From: Paragonimus skrjabini miyazakii
Lineage: Eukaryota; Platyhelminthes; Trematoda; Plagiorchiida; Troglotrematidae
Direction of reading: 5' to 3'
Length of the DNA stretch: 64,000 bases
Assembly: GCA_014338405.1 (NCBI GenBank)
Contig: JTDE01000192.1
Coordinates: 274,046 to 338,045 of the forward strand
In this document: positions 11,887 to 22,963 of the stretch, piece by piece
How the letters are laid out: the number at the start of each line of letters is the position of its first letter
Position numbering within the stretch: position 1 is the stretch's first letter
The notes under the pieces: model-generated
Told to the model about the DNA's origin: nothing
Seen by the model: the letters and a program-made list of their open reading frames with translations, nothing else
The model's database searches: none
Program-made: the position numbers and the translations under genes

Positions 11887-14800
11887 CTGCACACAAAACT
11901 TAGTAAGTATTATTCCCACCTTCCTAATCGAATTGAAACACATCAACAGTTTTGACCGTTTATATTAAACCAATTCGATAAATTGTTGTTGGTGATTTAT
12001 TGATGCTTTATCGGTAATGATAAGGGCACCGGATCACACGGTCTGGTTACTAGAACTGTTTCATGTCGTAAATCTCGCGGTTATATTGTTAAAAATTATA
12101 CGATACCACTCATCAAACGTATAACACAAATACTATTTCGCATTTAACATGAATTATCAATATACTCAAGTTATCCAACAGGAAAGCGTTCAGAATGGAG
12201 AAACCAAAAACGACTTATCGAAATAGCCATCAGTCAACCGGAGGTGGGCTAGCATTAGGTAGAGATGAATATGATGGAATGTCACGCAATATAGACAAAC
12301 AAATTATTAACAAATGAGTATTGATAGTTGAAAGTAGGTGGGAAGCTGAAATTAAATATAAATGAACAGTCACAAAATAAAATTCATTATACTTGTACAA
12401 TACTTGCGGTAACTGCATAAAAAGATAAGGTTATAATGAACTTTTTGCAAATAAACTTCAGCGAATTTAGTATTGTGTGCTAAAACAAACAAAAATACTC
12501 AAATTTAATTAATGAATCCCAACAAACTCATCACGGTATCTGGAAAGCCACCGTTAATTTCCAACCAACGGCTCCACTAAGGTTACCATAATGTGGTGGA
12601 ATAGAAAGTCAAGAACAGTTTCTTATCTGCCAATAATAGCATCTGCCGTAATCTTCCAACAAACTCAACCATCTGATATCTCCATTCTCCTATAACCTTG
12701 TCCCTTTTACCCAGTTATATATTTTGGGCTATCCTCCGATTCTTGAGATGGAGTAAATACTACGGCTTTCGATCGAACATCCATAGCAGTAGATGCGTCA
12801 TAATGTGGGATAAATTCTCTTTGCGCTAATCGTCTAAGGTACTGAATCTCTTATAAAACGCTTTCAGCTAGAGCAGATATTCGCATCAATACTGTTTCGA
12901 AACTCCACACTATAGATAACAGACTCTCCTCTTTCTCTCCGTATAGCACCCCAACACTGTTATCTCACCAATTTGATCGAAGTGAGAACGTAGCAAGATT
13001 TCAAACCATATAATTCTGCGAACCTTCATGCGTTGGCATTACCGAAATATTGTTACTTTCTGTTCAGCTTCGGCAACCTTAGCATACAGTGTCTCCTCGT
13101 CTATCACCGGCCGGTGAGTCACAAAAACAAGTATCAGTCCGATCGTTTTAAAGATTCTTTCCAACCTCCCACTTCTATGGTCAGTGTTAAATAAGCCGAA
13201 GTGTCAAACTGTCTTACGACACAGCAAATGGTCACCGAGCCTCCCACGAGTCAAAGTTTTCAACAATTCACTCAGATCTGAGTCCATTTTTATAATGCTG
13301 GGGCCGTTGCTGATGTACAGAACACTCAAGGCACCTCGTCTGTGAACAGATCTAAAAATTGTCAGCATTAACTACTCGTTATTTCTATTGAGTGAACAGG
13401 TTCTGAGCCCGAAGGCAAATTATTTCAGCTGCAACACTTGTGTTTACTTCTACTTGCCATCAACTCTACTGGACCAAGGTTATCCAATTCGGTACTATAC
13501 ATAGTATTCCACGTATATCCGACAGTTGCAACAACCCTGTTGAGTAAGTGGTTCCCTCCAGAGTGCAAGCTGTGACATGCAAGCCAGCCGTCTCTACTCT
13601 GGTTTTCCGTTACGCCAGCGGACCAACTCTAAGGTAATGTGGAGACACCGGGAGACAACGTTTTTCCGAAGTAGGGGTTCCAACAACTGTCCTGTAAAAG
13701 GAAACAACAAGCAACAAGCATGAGCCAAAGGCCCAGTAAGCCATGCACACGACTTACACAAACGATAACTAGAACGGCGCCGACAACACAGCAGCACGCT
13801 TCGTCACCAATCCAAATTCAACTAATGTGCGCCTGCTGGTTTCGGTCGCAAATTGCACAGGCCTCTCGATTGTTATGTTAACATCCGCGTGCACATTCCG
13901 GAGAATGTCTGTGAGTAGTAGTAATTGGATTATATATGACACACGTCAAGTGCAAATATAATTTTAACGTCGATGGAGCTTTCTATCTAATGCCGTAACC
14001 GCATTCTTGATTTCTTGCCTAGGACTGCTACAACGCTGGAAAAATGAACCACACAATGACTTACGCCGTTCTGATAAGCAGATCAGATCGCTTGAGAATA
14101 TGCGTGATTACAACCATCGTAGAACAAAAAAAAACGAACAAGAGCATTTCATACCAGTTAGACAGAGCAGACCAGTTGTGTGAGCTTGTGGCACATTGTA
14201 CATCCACATCAGTAGTCTCGATTTTTGGCGTCAAAAGTCCACGTAACTTTTGAGGTATACATAAATATACCGAGAATAAAAGAGTTGGCCCGTGTAGACC
14301 AGTATCGCCGTGTCGGGGTGCTTGCTTAGATTGTGGAGTGTGACTGTGTATATTTTGCCAAAACTGAACTAGAACGTTGAGTGGTATTCAGCAAATGTCA
14401 CTCGAAATGACAAACTAACGTGTGTAAGTGAATCTGTAACAAATTTGGAAACAAGCGCCATAAGCATACCATATCTGACATTCAGCATCAAAACAAATGA
14501 CGAATAACCCCGTACGTTTGTTTGTTCAAAAGCGCAATTAATCATTCATTCGGCTGGGCAGTTTTATCTGATTTGAGGGCGGCTGAAAGTACGATGTTGC
14601 TCTTCTTACCGGACAAAGAGATGCAAAGCCTACTTCCATGATATATGTTTCACTTTCACGGCATCGTCAATAGTTATCTTCCGACCACTGTCATGGATGC
14701 TGTATGGTCAGATCAGGTTACAGGACTAACCTGAAAGTCATCCGTTGCGTTAGTGTGGAACAGTTTCCTCTAAACAACTACAAAACAAACACTGTCTGCA

Positions 14801-15893
14801 ATCAACAGAAAGCTATTTGTCTGGTAAGAAGCAGATTAATTCGGCGAAATGTTTACCGCTAAATGGAACACGAAGTGTGGCAAATACTAATAATTCACCC
14901 TACCCCACTAACATTTTACTCGTGTTCATCTGGTGTTCATTCATCATTTTCATCTGGGTAAACATATCTGATTCCTAGAACTTCTGCATGGGGTTGGCAT
15001 ATCACCCAAGACAAACTAACGGCACAATAATGATCACAGTGTGTTGAATTAGCTGTCGTTCTCAAGATGGTTGAGGAGCACCGTGTCAGGCTTAGCAGCA
15101 ACTGAACACCTCAGCTTTCCCGGTTGCAGCAATGTGGGCCAAATTGAATGCTGAAAAAGTTAAACAGTTAGCTCATAAATGTTACGACTGCATTGTATAG
15201 ACTAATCAAGCTGGCTTTAGGTGACAAAAGTTAGCTCTGAATCACACCGAACTGCAAAACAAATTTTGAATTGACAAAGTCCAACATTAACCGACACAAG
15301 CTGAACATGAAAATAATGGGTAGATTTAAACTGATTGTGAGCGAGCAGGTTACCAAACAGGCTAAACTTACTTAAACGTTTTAATGCGCCGTATATAACT
15401 GTCAACCGAAACTTTCTTCTTAAGAAAACAACTATCACCTAAGCAATAATGAACTGAAAGTGTATCCCTAACCTACTTCTCAACATGCTAAATTCGCAGT
15501 GGTTCTAGGAGGTGAATAACACAGAATCGATCACCAGGATTCTTGTAATGGTTTACCGCTGAAGGTAGTTGTCAATCACAACCTGTGAATCATCATGTTT
15601 CAGACTTTTGCCCGGTTTGATATGCGGCCGACTGGATATTCACAGTTTCTCATCTAACTGGTACTCTGAACCGTCAATGTCGTCTTTTCCAATTATCAAT
15701 GCTTTCCTTATCTAATCGGCGTGGGTTGAAGATAATTGCAGTCATTTTCGTCACTTTTGCATTGAAATCAATACTTAACAACCGAGTGAACTATTAGGTG
15801 GAACGAAGTATTTTGAGATTTTTATTAATCTCATAGATATTGTCTACCAACAACAGCTTCTCGTCTGGTTAGTTAGACCAAGCAATTCAAAAT
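11887..15893. other. Mostly unassigned; weak exon-like pieces
   Basis: No domain recognised. Weak minus-strand exon-like pieces: 13594-13691 after a strong acceptor (TTGTTTCCTTTTACAG), preceded across a 67-base intron by an open hydrophobic segment ending at 13758; and two segments around 15217-15420 separated by a 41-base GT-AG stretch. A plus-strand piece lies at 13069-13113 between a TTTCTGTTCAG acceptor and a GTGAGT donor. Each is short enough to be chance. Confidence 0.3.
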
Positions 15894-16309
15894 TGAGAAG
15901 AAGCGCGTAGCAAACAGGCTAGTTTTCAGTGTTTCATCATCAGGCTAAATACAACACATTTACATGGGTTCGACAAGGGTAGTACATCAATATGGTGANN
16001 NNNNNNNNNNNNNNNNNNNNNNNNNNNNNNNNNNNNNNNNNNNNNNNNNNNNNNNNNNNNNNNNNNNNNNNNNNNNNNNNNNNNNNNNNNNNNNNNNNNN
16101 NNNNNNNNNNNNNNNNNNNNNNNNNNNNNNNNNNNNNNNNNNNNNNNNNNNNNNNNNNNNNNNNNNACATGGTTCAATTCGACCAAGTGTGCAACGATCG
16201 CCGATAAGCAAGCCTTCATCGATCTTCTGGCTAGCCACGCCGGATGATGCTCCCGCATGCGTTCAGATAGTCGCTTTGTTGTGCGGCTTATGTATCTGTC
16301 TGAACGTGT
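15894..16309 (-). mobile_element. PLE 3' end, left (minus) copy
   Basis: Endonuclease tail of a PLE read from 16309 leftwards. It keeps more of the 5' side than its partner: the GIY-YIG segment reads DRYISRTTKRLSERMREHH, then WLARRSMKACLSAIVAHLV before the N gap. The last Gly of the YIG half is Ser. The 3' untranslated end runs to 15894. Truncated at the 5' side at the centre of the palindrome, with no RT domain. Confidence 0.85.
15999..16166. other. Assembly gap (168 Ns)
   Basis: Unsequenced bases inside the left arm of the inverted repeat. Open frames that run through the Ns are artefacts. Confidence 0.99.
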
Positions 16310-16681
16310 GACTATCTGAACGCATGCGGGAGCATCATTCGGCGTGGCTAGCCAGAGGATCGATGAAGGCTTGCTTATCGGCGATCGTTGCACACTTGGT
16401 CGAATTGAACCATGTGATTAACCCGGCCAATTCGTTCAAACCAGTATATCGAGTCTGCGGAGTGCAATCGAAGTGGGTCAAAAGTCGTTTAGTAGCCATC
16501 GCAGTAGCCATCGCAATTCGATTTGACAAAACCACTTGATGAGTCTGACTAACTCGACATTAATGCCTACCATCTCTCACCATATTGATGTACTACCCTT
16601 GTCGAACCCATGTAAATGTGTTGTATTTAGCCTGATGATGAAACACTGAAAACTAGCCTGTTTGCTACGCGCTTCTTCTCA
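16310..16681 (+). mobile_element. PLE 3' end, right (plus) copy
   Basis: Mirror copy, 5'-truncated within the GIY-YIG domain and open from 16324 to a TGA at 16537. It reads REHHSAWLARGSMKACLSAI, then a Y-R-V segment (PVYRVCGVQSKWVKSRLVAI). A 12-base direct duplication (GTAGCCATCGCA twice, 16493-16516) lies in the C-terminal part, giving VAIAVAIAIRF where the family usually has an A-E-A-I-A-I block. The 3' untranslated region ends at GCGCTTCTTCTC (16669-16680). An ATG of a possible host exon follows immediately. Confidence 0.85.
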
Positions 16682-17824
16682 TGGTTGAACCGGGCATATT
16701 CACGGTACTTAAACAAACCGAAGACCCCATTGTGCTGAAAGAACTTAATAAAAATATTGAATTCAAAATTCTTAGGTAAGTAGATTCTTCCGTGTAGTTA
16801 AGTGAAGGAGTATTGTGGTTATTTTATTTATACATTCGTAAATCATACACCACACATATTTACTTACAGCTTTTGCGTACACACAGAGTGCATTCAGGCA
16901 ACCTCTTTTGAATAGAAGCAACTGGGTTGATTTTTGTTTTTGTTACGACACACTCATGGCGCACGGTCTTGCCATAAGAGAATACCAAAATCATGTCTGT
17001 GATCTCAAGAGACAACTGTGTTGATTACAGCACTATTGATTTCACTCCGAACGCAATGGGAAAATATGATTTCGATCTCACACTTCCTACTAATCAGCTA
17101 TAAGTTTCTGTATACTGAAGTTTGTTGATTGTACTCTGAATGTGTTTTAGTGTGTTATATATTCAGCCTGTTAGTCTTTCATCTTGTGGCCCTCAACAAT
17201 GTCACTTCTGATGAATATGAAAAAGGGAGAATGCTATTCGATTTCCTTCCTATCCACAAATCGTCCAAAGCAACTTCACCTAGATGTAAGTATTCTTGGA
17301 TGCATCCATTCCTCAGGTTTCTCAAAAATCTTTTGACAGCATAAGATTAACTCAGGCTTGTGATTTTAGCTGCACATTTTCTTATATTTTGGACGCGGTG
17401 TTCTCGAGCTTTCCGAACTCACGTTGGTCATTTGTTGAAATGCTGATTAGTTGGGCAACGTTATTGTTCTGGCAAACCAATCAATAGTTATTGAACCCCG
17501 TTGCAATAAATGAAGCACGTATCAGAAAATCAGATTATTGTGTTGTAAGTAAGTACAAATCTAATGTATCCGCTGAGTAAAGTCATGTGAACGTTGAACT
17601 GATGACTTAGCCGTGATTGTGTATCTGACTGTCAGATTAAATCTCGCACACCAACTTTAAACATTGACATTCGAGTGCTTCTGTACTACGATATAATGGA
17701 CTGTCATGCAAATTGTTGTCCAAATCATGAATTTAGTTGGGTGACAATAAAATCTTTTGGAAAAAGATATCGAGTTGCCACATATGACATGTGGCTTCCA
17801 CATTCGAAATCTCATCAATTTTGA
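16681..17824 (+). CDS. Possible five-exon gene abutting the PLE, unknown product
   Basis: Exon-like segments: 16681-16775 (begins with ATG, ends at GTAAGT), 17167-17285 (acceptor TTATATATTCAG, donor GTAAGT), 17370-17422 (acceptor GTGATTTTAG, weak donor GTTGGT), 17488-17544 (acceptor TCAATAG, donor GTAAGT) and 17636-17824 (acceptor TATCTGACTGTCAG, ends TGA). All junction phases agree and the sum is 171 codons including the stop. The first segment reads EPGIFTVLKQTEDPIVLKEL; the last has a Cys cluster (MDCHANCCPNHEF) and a basic-aromatic tail. No family recognised. The first ATG sits on the last bases of the inserted PLE, so either the start lies exactly beside the insertion or the true exon begins further upstream and was interrupted. 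The third exon is the weakest link. Confidence 0.28.
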
Positions 17825-18859
17825 TAGGTTTGTATGCCTGTTGTTGACAAAGTGTCTATTATTAGCTGACTGACGGGATTATATCACACTTAAAACAACT
17901 GAACATGGAATACATTCATTCGCTCCACCACGGCTGGTCTGTTTATAATGAGAAAGTTTGTCTATGCAAAGTGATGAGGGTTTTCACAAGTATTGCGTTC
18001 TGATTAAAATCGCTCTTAAAATCAGAAGACGGATAGTTTTTGCTTGTTTATTTACAATCAGTTAAGTATTTGGTGTTGAGGCATTTCCCGATTACTCATA
18101 AAATATTCCTCAAATATGTTCATAACTTTTTTGTTGTTTCGTAAGTATATAGCGCTTCTCTACTGTCGCGTAGTTTTATGTAGGATTTGATGATTTTCAT
18201 TCGGCGTTTTCTCATTTTGCTTTTCGCTTTCTTCTAGCCTTTTCTATTTTGTATCTTACGGTTCCGTTTTAAATCTTGTAATTTCTTCCTAGAAAAAAGA
18301 ACATGATTACGCCTTCACTATTGAATATGGGATTGTTCACAGTTCCTCAAGAAAATACAAATTAGCAAATGTACGAAAAAAGCAATTTGCCAAGCGGGAG
18401 TAAACCTATCTTTTCGAGGTGCAAAAGGAATGTTTTACCACAGGTTTCACGTTTAGAATAATTGTGGTGCCTGTCATGTAATCAATAATATCCTTGTTCT
18501 AGTTTACCCTATTTCAGTGAACAGTAACTGTGACAAGATGGCAGTTTCGTGAAGAGGATGTTTTGATACCGGAGGCGCATGAAACCGCCTCGTAAAAGCT
18601 AAAGTTGGAACCATTTATTTGTTGGTTTGGATAAGCAGTAAATTGCTGTTGACTCGGAAATGACCAGATGTCATAACAACAATGAATCGTCGTTTCAAAT
18701 ATGCCCATTACGATAGTGAGAATAAAGACATATATGCAAACATATGCTTTCGATTATTAATCTTCAGGCCGGTAAAACTACATAAGGAACGAATAGAGTT
18801 AGATAGAGATATCGATCAGGCTTATCACAGAGAACCTAGGTCACTAGTCAATCAATTTA
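17825..18859. other. No gene recognised
   Basis: Short ORFs only, none with a domain. Low-complexity T-rich stretches at 18060-18300. Confidence 0.4.
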
Positions 18860-21015
18860 CGATGGCTTGATTGGTCGGTTACGTCACGCATGTCCATTGG
18901 TTTGACTGTGCAGGTTGGCCATCGATCCGGTGGATTAGTGGCCATGGTAGATGCAGCGACTGAACAAACCATTTGTTGATGATATGAAACCGGGTCAAGC
19001 AACCTGATTCAAATCACCTCGGCAGTACAAAGTGTTCTGATTTGGACTGATTTTGATGGGTTACCTGGCACGCGATATCCCACTTTTAAGGCTTGATCAG
19101 TGTTCACCTGGTGTCCGCTTTCAACTAGATGATCGAGTATAGCACTGTTGACCGATCGTGATTCCCCGTGCCCCAGCCACCGTGGATGGTGTTCTCGGAT
19201 TCGTTTTGAAAGTTGTCTTGATGTTTGACCAATATAACTTGCTCCACAAGAACAGGTGAATTAGTAGATACACACAGATGTGGTCTGAACTGTCAGTCTA
19301 TCTTTGTTATAAAACCTGAAAATTGGGGATATGGAAAACTGAATATGGAGTTCAGCCGTAGCTTACGTCCTGCTAATTGTCTGGTTGAGCCTATCTGTCA
19401 GCCATTCTGCAGCATTGCCACCTTTGAACGGCATTGAAATAAACACATGTTTCTTTCCTGCGTCATGTGTTTTAAGTGATATTCTGATCATATTTCTGGC
19501 GATAAATCGTTCCGGGTAACCGTTATCATGAAGTAAGTTCCTCATGAATTCGAGTTCACTTTCTAACGTATCCGTCGAACAACTTTTGTCTGCTTTGTCA
19601 GTCAGGCAACGCACTACATTTCTTTTTTGTTTCAGGAGCACAAAACTGTGAAAGTTTGTGTACTGACCTGTCCACGCATTCTTGCGGTGGATTCTGCGTT
19701 GAATAGTACCGTCTATTCGTCGATGTAAATGAACATCTAGGAAATATATATCTGTTCCAGTCTCCTCCTCAAGTGTAAACTTAACTGATTAGTGGGCGCG
19801 ATTAGATATTTTGAGTACTGTGTGCTTATTAATATCCGAACTGTCTACGGTAAATACATCGTCTACTTATCGGTGGTATAGACTGAACCGGCTGATAGTG
19901 GATTGAAGCGTAGTGCGTTCAAGTTTTCCCATGATTATATCGGCCAGGAGAGGTCCGAGCAGAGGTCCCATTGCTACGTCATCTGTCTGTCTATATAGAA
20001 CACCGTTGCACAACAATTGTACATCAAATTTGCAACGGAGCAGAAGCTCTTTCAATCTCAGTGGTGGTAAACCAATATTGATTCCGGTCTGAGGCACGTA
20101 GTCACAGATAAAATTAACGATTTCTAGCAGCGGTAATTTTGTGAATAACGACACTACGTCTAATGAACAGGATTTCTGTGCATTCATGTTAACGTTTTGT
20201 ATGCATTCGACAAATTCAAACGTATCGTGTAGACTGAGCGGGACAATTGCTTTTCGAACGGGTTTAAGCAGTTTCACCAGCCACTTTGCCGTTGAGTGGT
20301 AAGGCGAATTCATCACATCAAGTATTAGACGAACCGGTACACCAGGTTTGTGGACTTTTGATAGTCCACTGAGACAGGGTATCGTAGAACCCTGTGGTTG
20401 TAGTTGCTCATAAGTCGCGGACGTTACGAGCTTTTCCTCCTTTAATGACTACAGACAATCAGTGATCTGTTTTTCGGCATACTCGGTCGTGGCCCTTTTC
20501 GGTGACAACTCTACGAAACTTGGTCTGGTCTACAAGGATGACAAGTCCAGCCCCTTTATCTGGTCTGCTGAAGAGGATATCTGGATTCTGTCGAAGCAGC
20601 CTCAGTAAATCCATGTGCTCTTTCGTTAAAGGCCCTCTCTGTCTCAATGTGTGCTTACATTATAGCTGGCAGCAGTTAACAAGTGTATTTTTAAATAATT
20701 CAAGGTCATCTAACGAACGCAGGGGTAAATCTCAAATTGCACCAGCAGTTCTAGACGTTGCTTGTTGCGTTGTGGACAGCAAAACTTAGAACCGAGTGAT
20801 ATCGTCTCGACTGTGATACTATCAATATGTAAACTGGAAAAGTTGTGTACGTACCTTTCTGGTCAACTTGGAACTGCTGGTTGATGCCTGAAGGAACAGA
20901 GACTGCGCGCCAATGAAACACGTTTCTTCTGAGTCCATCTGGCAACCACTAGTTTCACGAAAGCAGTGAACAATCCCTTGTTCCTGATCTGTGAGCTTTT
21001 CAGTAAATCACCTGA
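18860..21015 (-). mobile_element. Penelope-like element, long copy with few lesions
   Basis: Runs right to left. N-terminal region about 21015-20650 (KLTDQEQGIVHCF near 20985; SLDDLELFKNTLVN near 20700), RT from about 20600, thumb 19640-19350, GIY-YIG endonuclease 19265-19030, then a 3' tail to about 18860. The N-terminal and first RT part lies in one frame, and everything from about 20455 down to 18980 lies in a single second frame. Most of the PLE polyprotein is therefore legible with one frameshift and about five stops, which suggests a younger insertion than the other copies. Exact termini and target duplications were not found. Confidence 0.9.
18975..20647 (-). pseudogene. PLE RT/GIY-YIG polyprotein remnant
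   Basis: RT block 1 reads LFSRPDKGAGLVILVDQ (around 20590), block 2 HKPGVPVRLILDVMNSPYHS (around 20370-20310), motif A SLDVVSLFTKLP (20166-20131) and motif B TDDVAMGPLLGPLLAD (19986-19939). Motif C reads H-R-stop-VDDVF: the residue before VDD, normally Tyr, is replaced by TAA at 19867-19869. Thumb: TGQYTNFHSFVLLKQKRN and NGYPERFIARN. Endonuclease: FTCSCGASYIGQTSRQLSKR with YIG at 19228-19236, then EHHPRWLGHG, HLVESGHQV and a Y-R-V block. Further stops lie near 19795, at 19363-19365, at 19261-19263 (replacing the Gln before the FTCSC motif) and near 18990. One frameshift lies near 20455. The two catalytic Asp of motif C and the GIY-YIG core survive. Once active, such a protein would nick DNA and prime reverse transcription of the element RNA; this copy cannot be translated whole. 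Confidence 0.9.
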
Positions 21016-22963
21016 TGGGATTATAGCATTGCAATCAGAAATGGTACCAGAATCATATCAATAAGCCTAGTAGGACCATTCTTTCAGATGCCGTCTGATA
21101 CAGTCTAATATCGAAACATTGGCAAACGAAGTGATGTTGAGAACTGAGTATACTTAGCCGGAAATCAAAACACTCAAGGAATTCCGAGGCAAAACAAAAG
21201 TCGATTTCGCCCCCTGATTTAGTGAACCAACTGGTTCCGTTTTTTCATGCTTGCACAGTATTACAACGATTCACATGGTACGCCCCCCTTCAAAATTTCC
21301 CGAGATATGCGCAAATAATTCCATTGTACAATATCGCAGTGGTTAGTGGCCTTACCATCGCCGCTGGTTTATCATAGTGCGCAAGAGACTTTGAACAGCG
21401 ATTCAGTTATACAGTCACTAACGAACTGTTTGCACAGCATACAGTTAACTGTCGAGATAATGATTATATTTATATGGTTCGTCCAACCTCAACGAAAAAA
21501 ATGCTTTTGCGTTGATTCGTAACGTCAAAACCACAAGACTGATGGGGTTAACTAATTCACCTGGATGTCATATAAAGTGCAACATCCCATTATGCACATG
21601 TTGCTCGTTGTGGCCACAGCCAAATCACCGATGTATAATGTACCCACCTGGCACAGATCATAACTCTGAGGATTGGACTTCGAATCTCAATTGAGTAAAC
21701 ACAATTGATAACAATTCTATGGAACACTTTCACTCAACTAATGCTCATGGATGAACGATCAGGGTTATATTACCATGGTTACTGGTTTGAAACTACGTAA
21801 CCGTTCAGCTTAGAACTTATAATGAAACCAGTCCCTGAATTTAGGTTTTCACAATAAATATCCCGACATATCTAGAGGCATCGTCCAGTTAGATGACTTG
21901 TCACAGCACTTGACATGTGAAATGTCAACTAGATATGTGTTCGGTTAATATAAGTTAGGCATACAGTTAAAAATGTGAAAAGAAAACATTCATCTAAATG
22001 TGAAGATAATTAATGTGTCTATGCATGCACTTAAACGTTTGTCAACATCTATCTCTGTTTACCACAAACATAGTGAAACGAGAGAAAGTGGAAACGCCCA
22101 TGCAACGAATAGCTTGCACATTTGGCAAGTTTTGCAAGAAAGTAACACACTGCACACAAATGTCATGTAGCAGATGTGAACGAATAGTTTGTTGTGGAAA
22201 ATATGTTACAAACTAAAAAGTACTTTAACGAAGCAGAGTTAACCACGCCACAAGATAATACTAATGTTTTCAAATAAGCATTTGAAAGAACAGAGTATAA
22301 GCGTGAACCTTTCAACAAGAACACCGGTAAACAAAAATGGTGACCAGACAAAACATATGAGATACAAAAAAAGTAATCAAATTTAGTGAAAATATACGTG
22401 AAATGCCTCCACATGCAGCAAACATACAGTAATTCATCAAATTTTGCAAGAAAATCAGTTTGCCAGTCTGAACTGATAAAGTTGAATTAGTAAAGTGACA
22501 TTGCACGTTATAAACGCAATGAAACCCTGAAAGGGACCCCAGTTTGATGCCTCAGTAAGATTAATTTCATTTAGTAGTTTGCACCGATAAACATTCATAA
22601 GCACTCTTTTATGACAAGTATGCTACAATTTTCAGCGCGTGTCTATGCTACACTTCTTTGGTCTGAACAACCGAATTTCCACTCTGGTTTTAAATTTACG
22701 CTGACTGCGACCACAGTAGCGCAACATTTATTCATACGATGTCCCATTAAGATCTGGGGGATCAGTATATTTGAGCGTACGTTGTAGTGCAACATAATAA
22801 AAGCATATGTTCTGCCTATTTAGGGTGATGCTTAAAATAATTGAATGGAACAAACACTGATCTCTTATAAGATTCTAACTAAGAAAAATGAAGGATTGTT
22901 CAACTATTTAACTATTCGTCACACTTATCAATTGATAACGTACTTTTGTTGGTTGTTCCCAAG
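21016..22963. other. No gene recognised; one Cys-rich ORF
   Basis: Apart from the Cys-rich frame at 22013-22216 nothing stands out. The upstream boundary of the PLE at about 21.0 kb is approximate and may extend further. Confidence 0.35.
22013..22216 (+). CDS. Small Cys-rich ORF, unknown
   Basis: 67-codon frame whose last 35 residues carry eight Cys in a tight pattern (spacing C-x5-C-x5-C-x5-C-x2-C-x4-CC) after a dibasic KR at about residue 22. The N terminus has four further Cys but no clear hydrophobic signal core. A second frame is also open from 22079 after an acceptor-like CAAACATAG, so an exon in that frame competes. No family is recognised and no activity is claimed. Confidence 0.15.
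   Translation: MCLCMHLNVCQHLSLFTTNIVKREKVETPMQRIACTFGKFCKKVTHCTQMSCSRCERIVCCGKYVTN

Larger units (their letters stand above)
15894..16681. repeat. Long inverted repeat (head-to-head PLE 3' ends)
   Basis: Left arm 15894-16272 and right arm 16310-16681 are reverse complements of each other with a 37-base spacer. Over the inner ~106 bases that are free of Ns (16167-16272 against 16310-16413) I count two mismatches; the outer ~105 bases (15894-15998 against 16577-16681) also match almost perfectly. The arms diverge sharply outside 15894 and 16681. The N gap at 15999-16166 (168 bases) matches a 163-base stretch of the right arm, so the gap is most likely the unresolved part of the palindrome. Confidence 0.9.

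Noticed and set aside
15926..16393. 155-codon and other frames crossing the first N gap
   Set aside because: Their length comes from Ns; the first part of the longest one is the antisense of the right PLE arm.
19261..19869. Several in-frame TAA codons in the 19-21 kb PLE stand where Tyr or Gln is expected
   Set aside because: TAA as Tyr exists in the alternative flatworm mitochondrial code, but this is a nuclear-type retroelement, at least one TAA replaces Gln, and a TGA and a frameshift are also present. Ordinary decay explains it.
21640..21690. tRNA-like segment with a CAT-containing loop and TTCGAAT
   Set aside because: The T-stem has two mismatched pairs and no D-arm or acceptor stem can be drawn upstream; at most a tRNA-derived relic.
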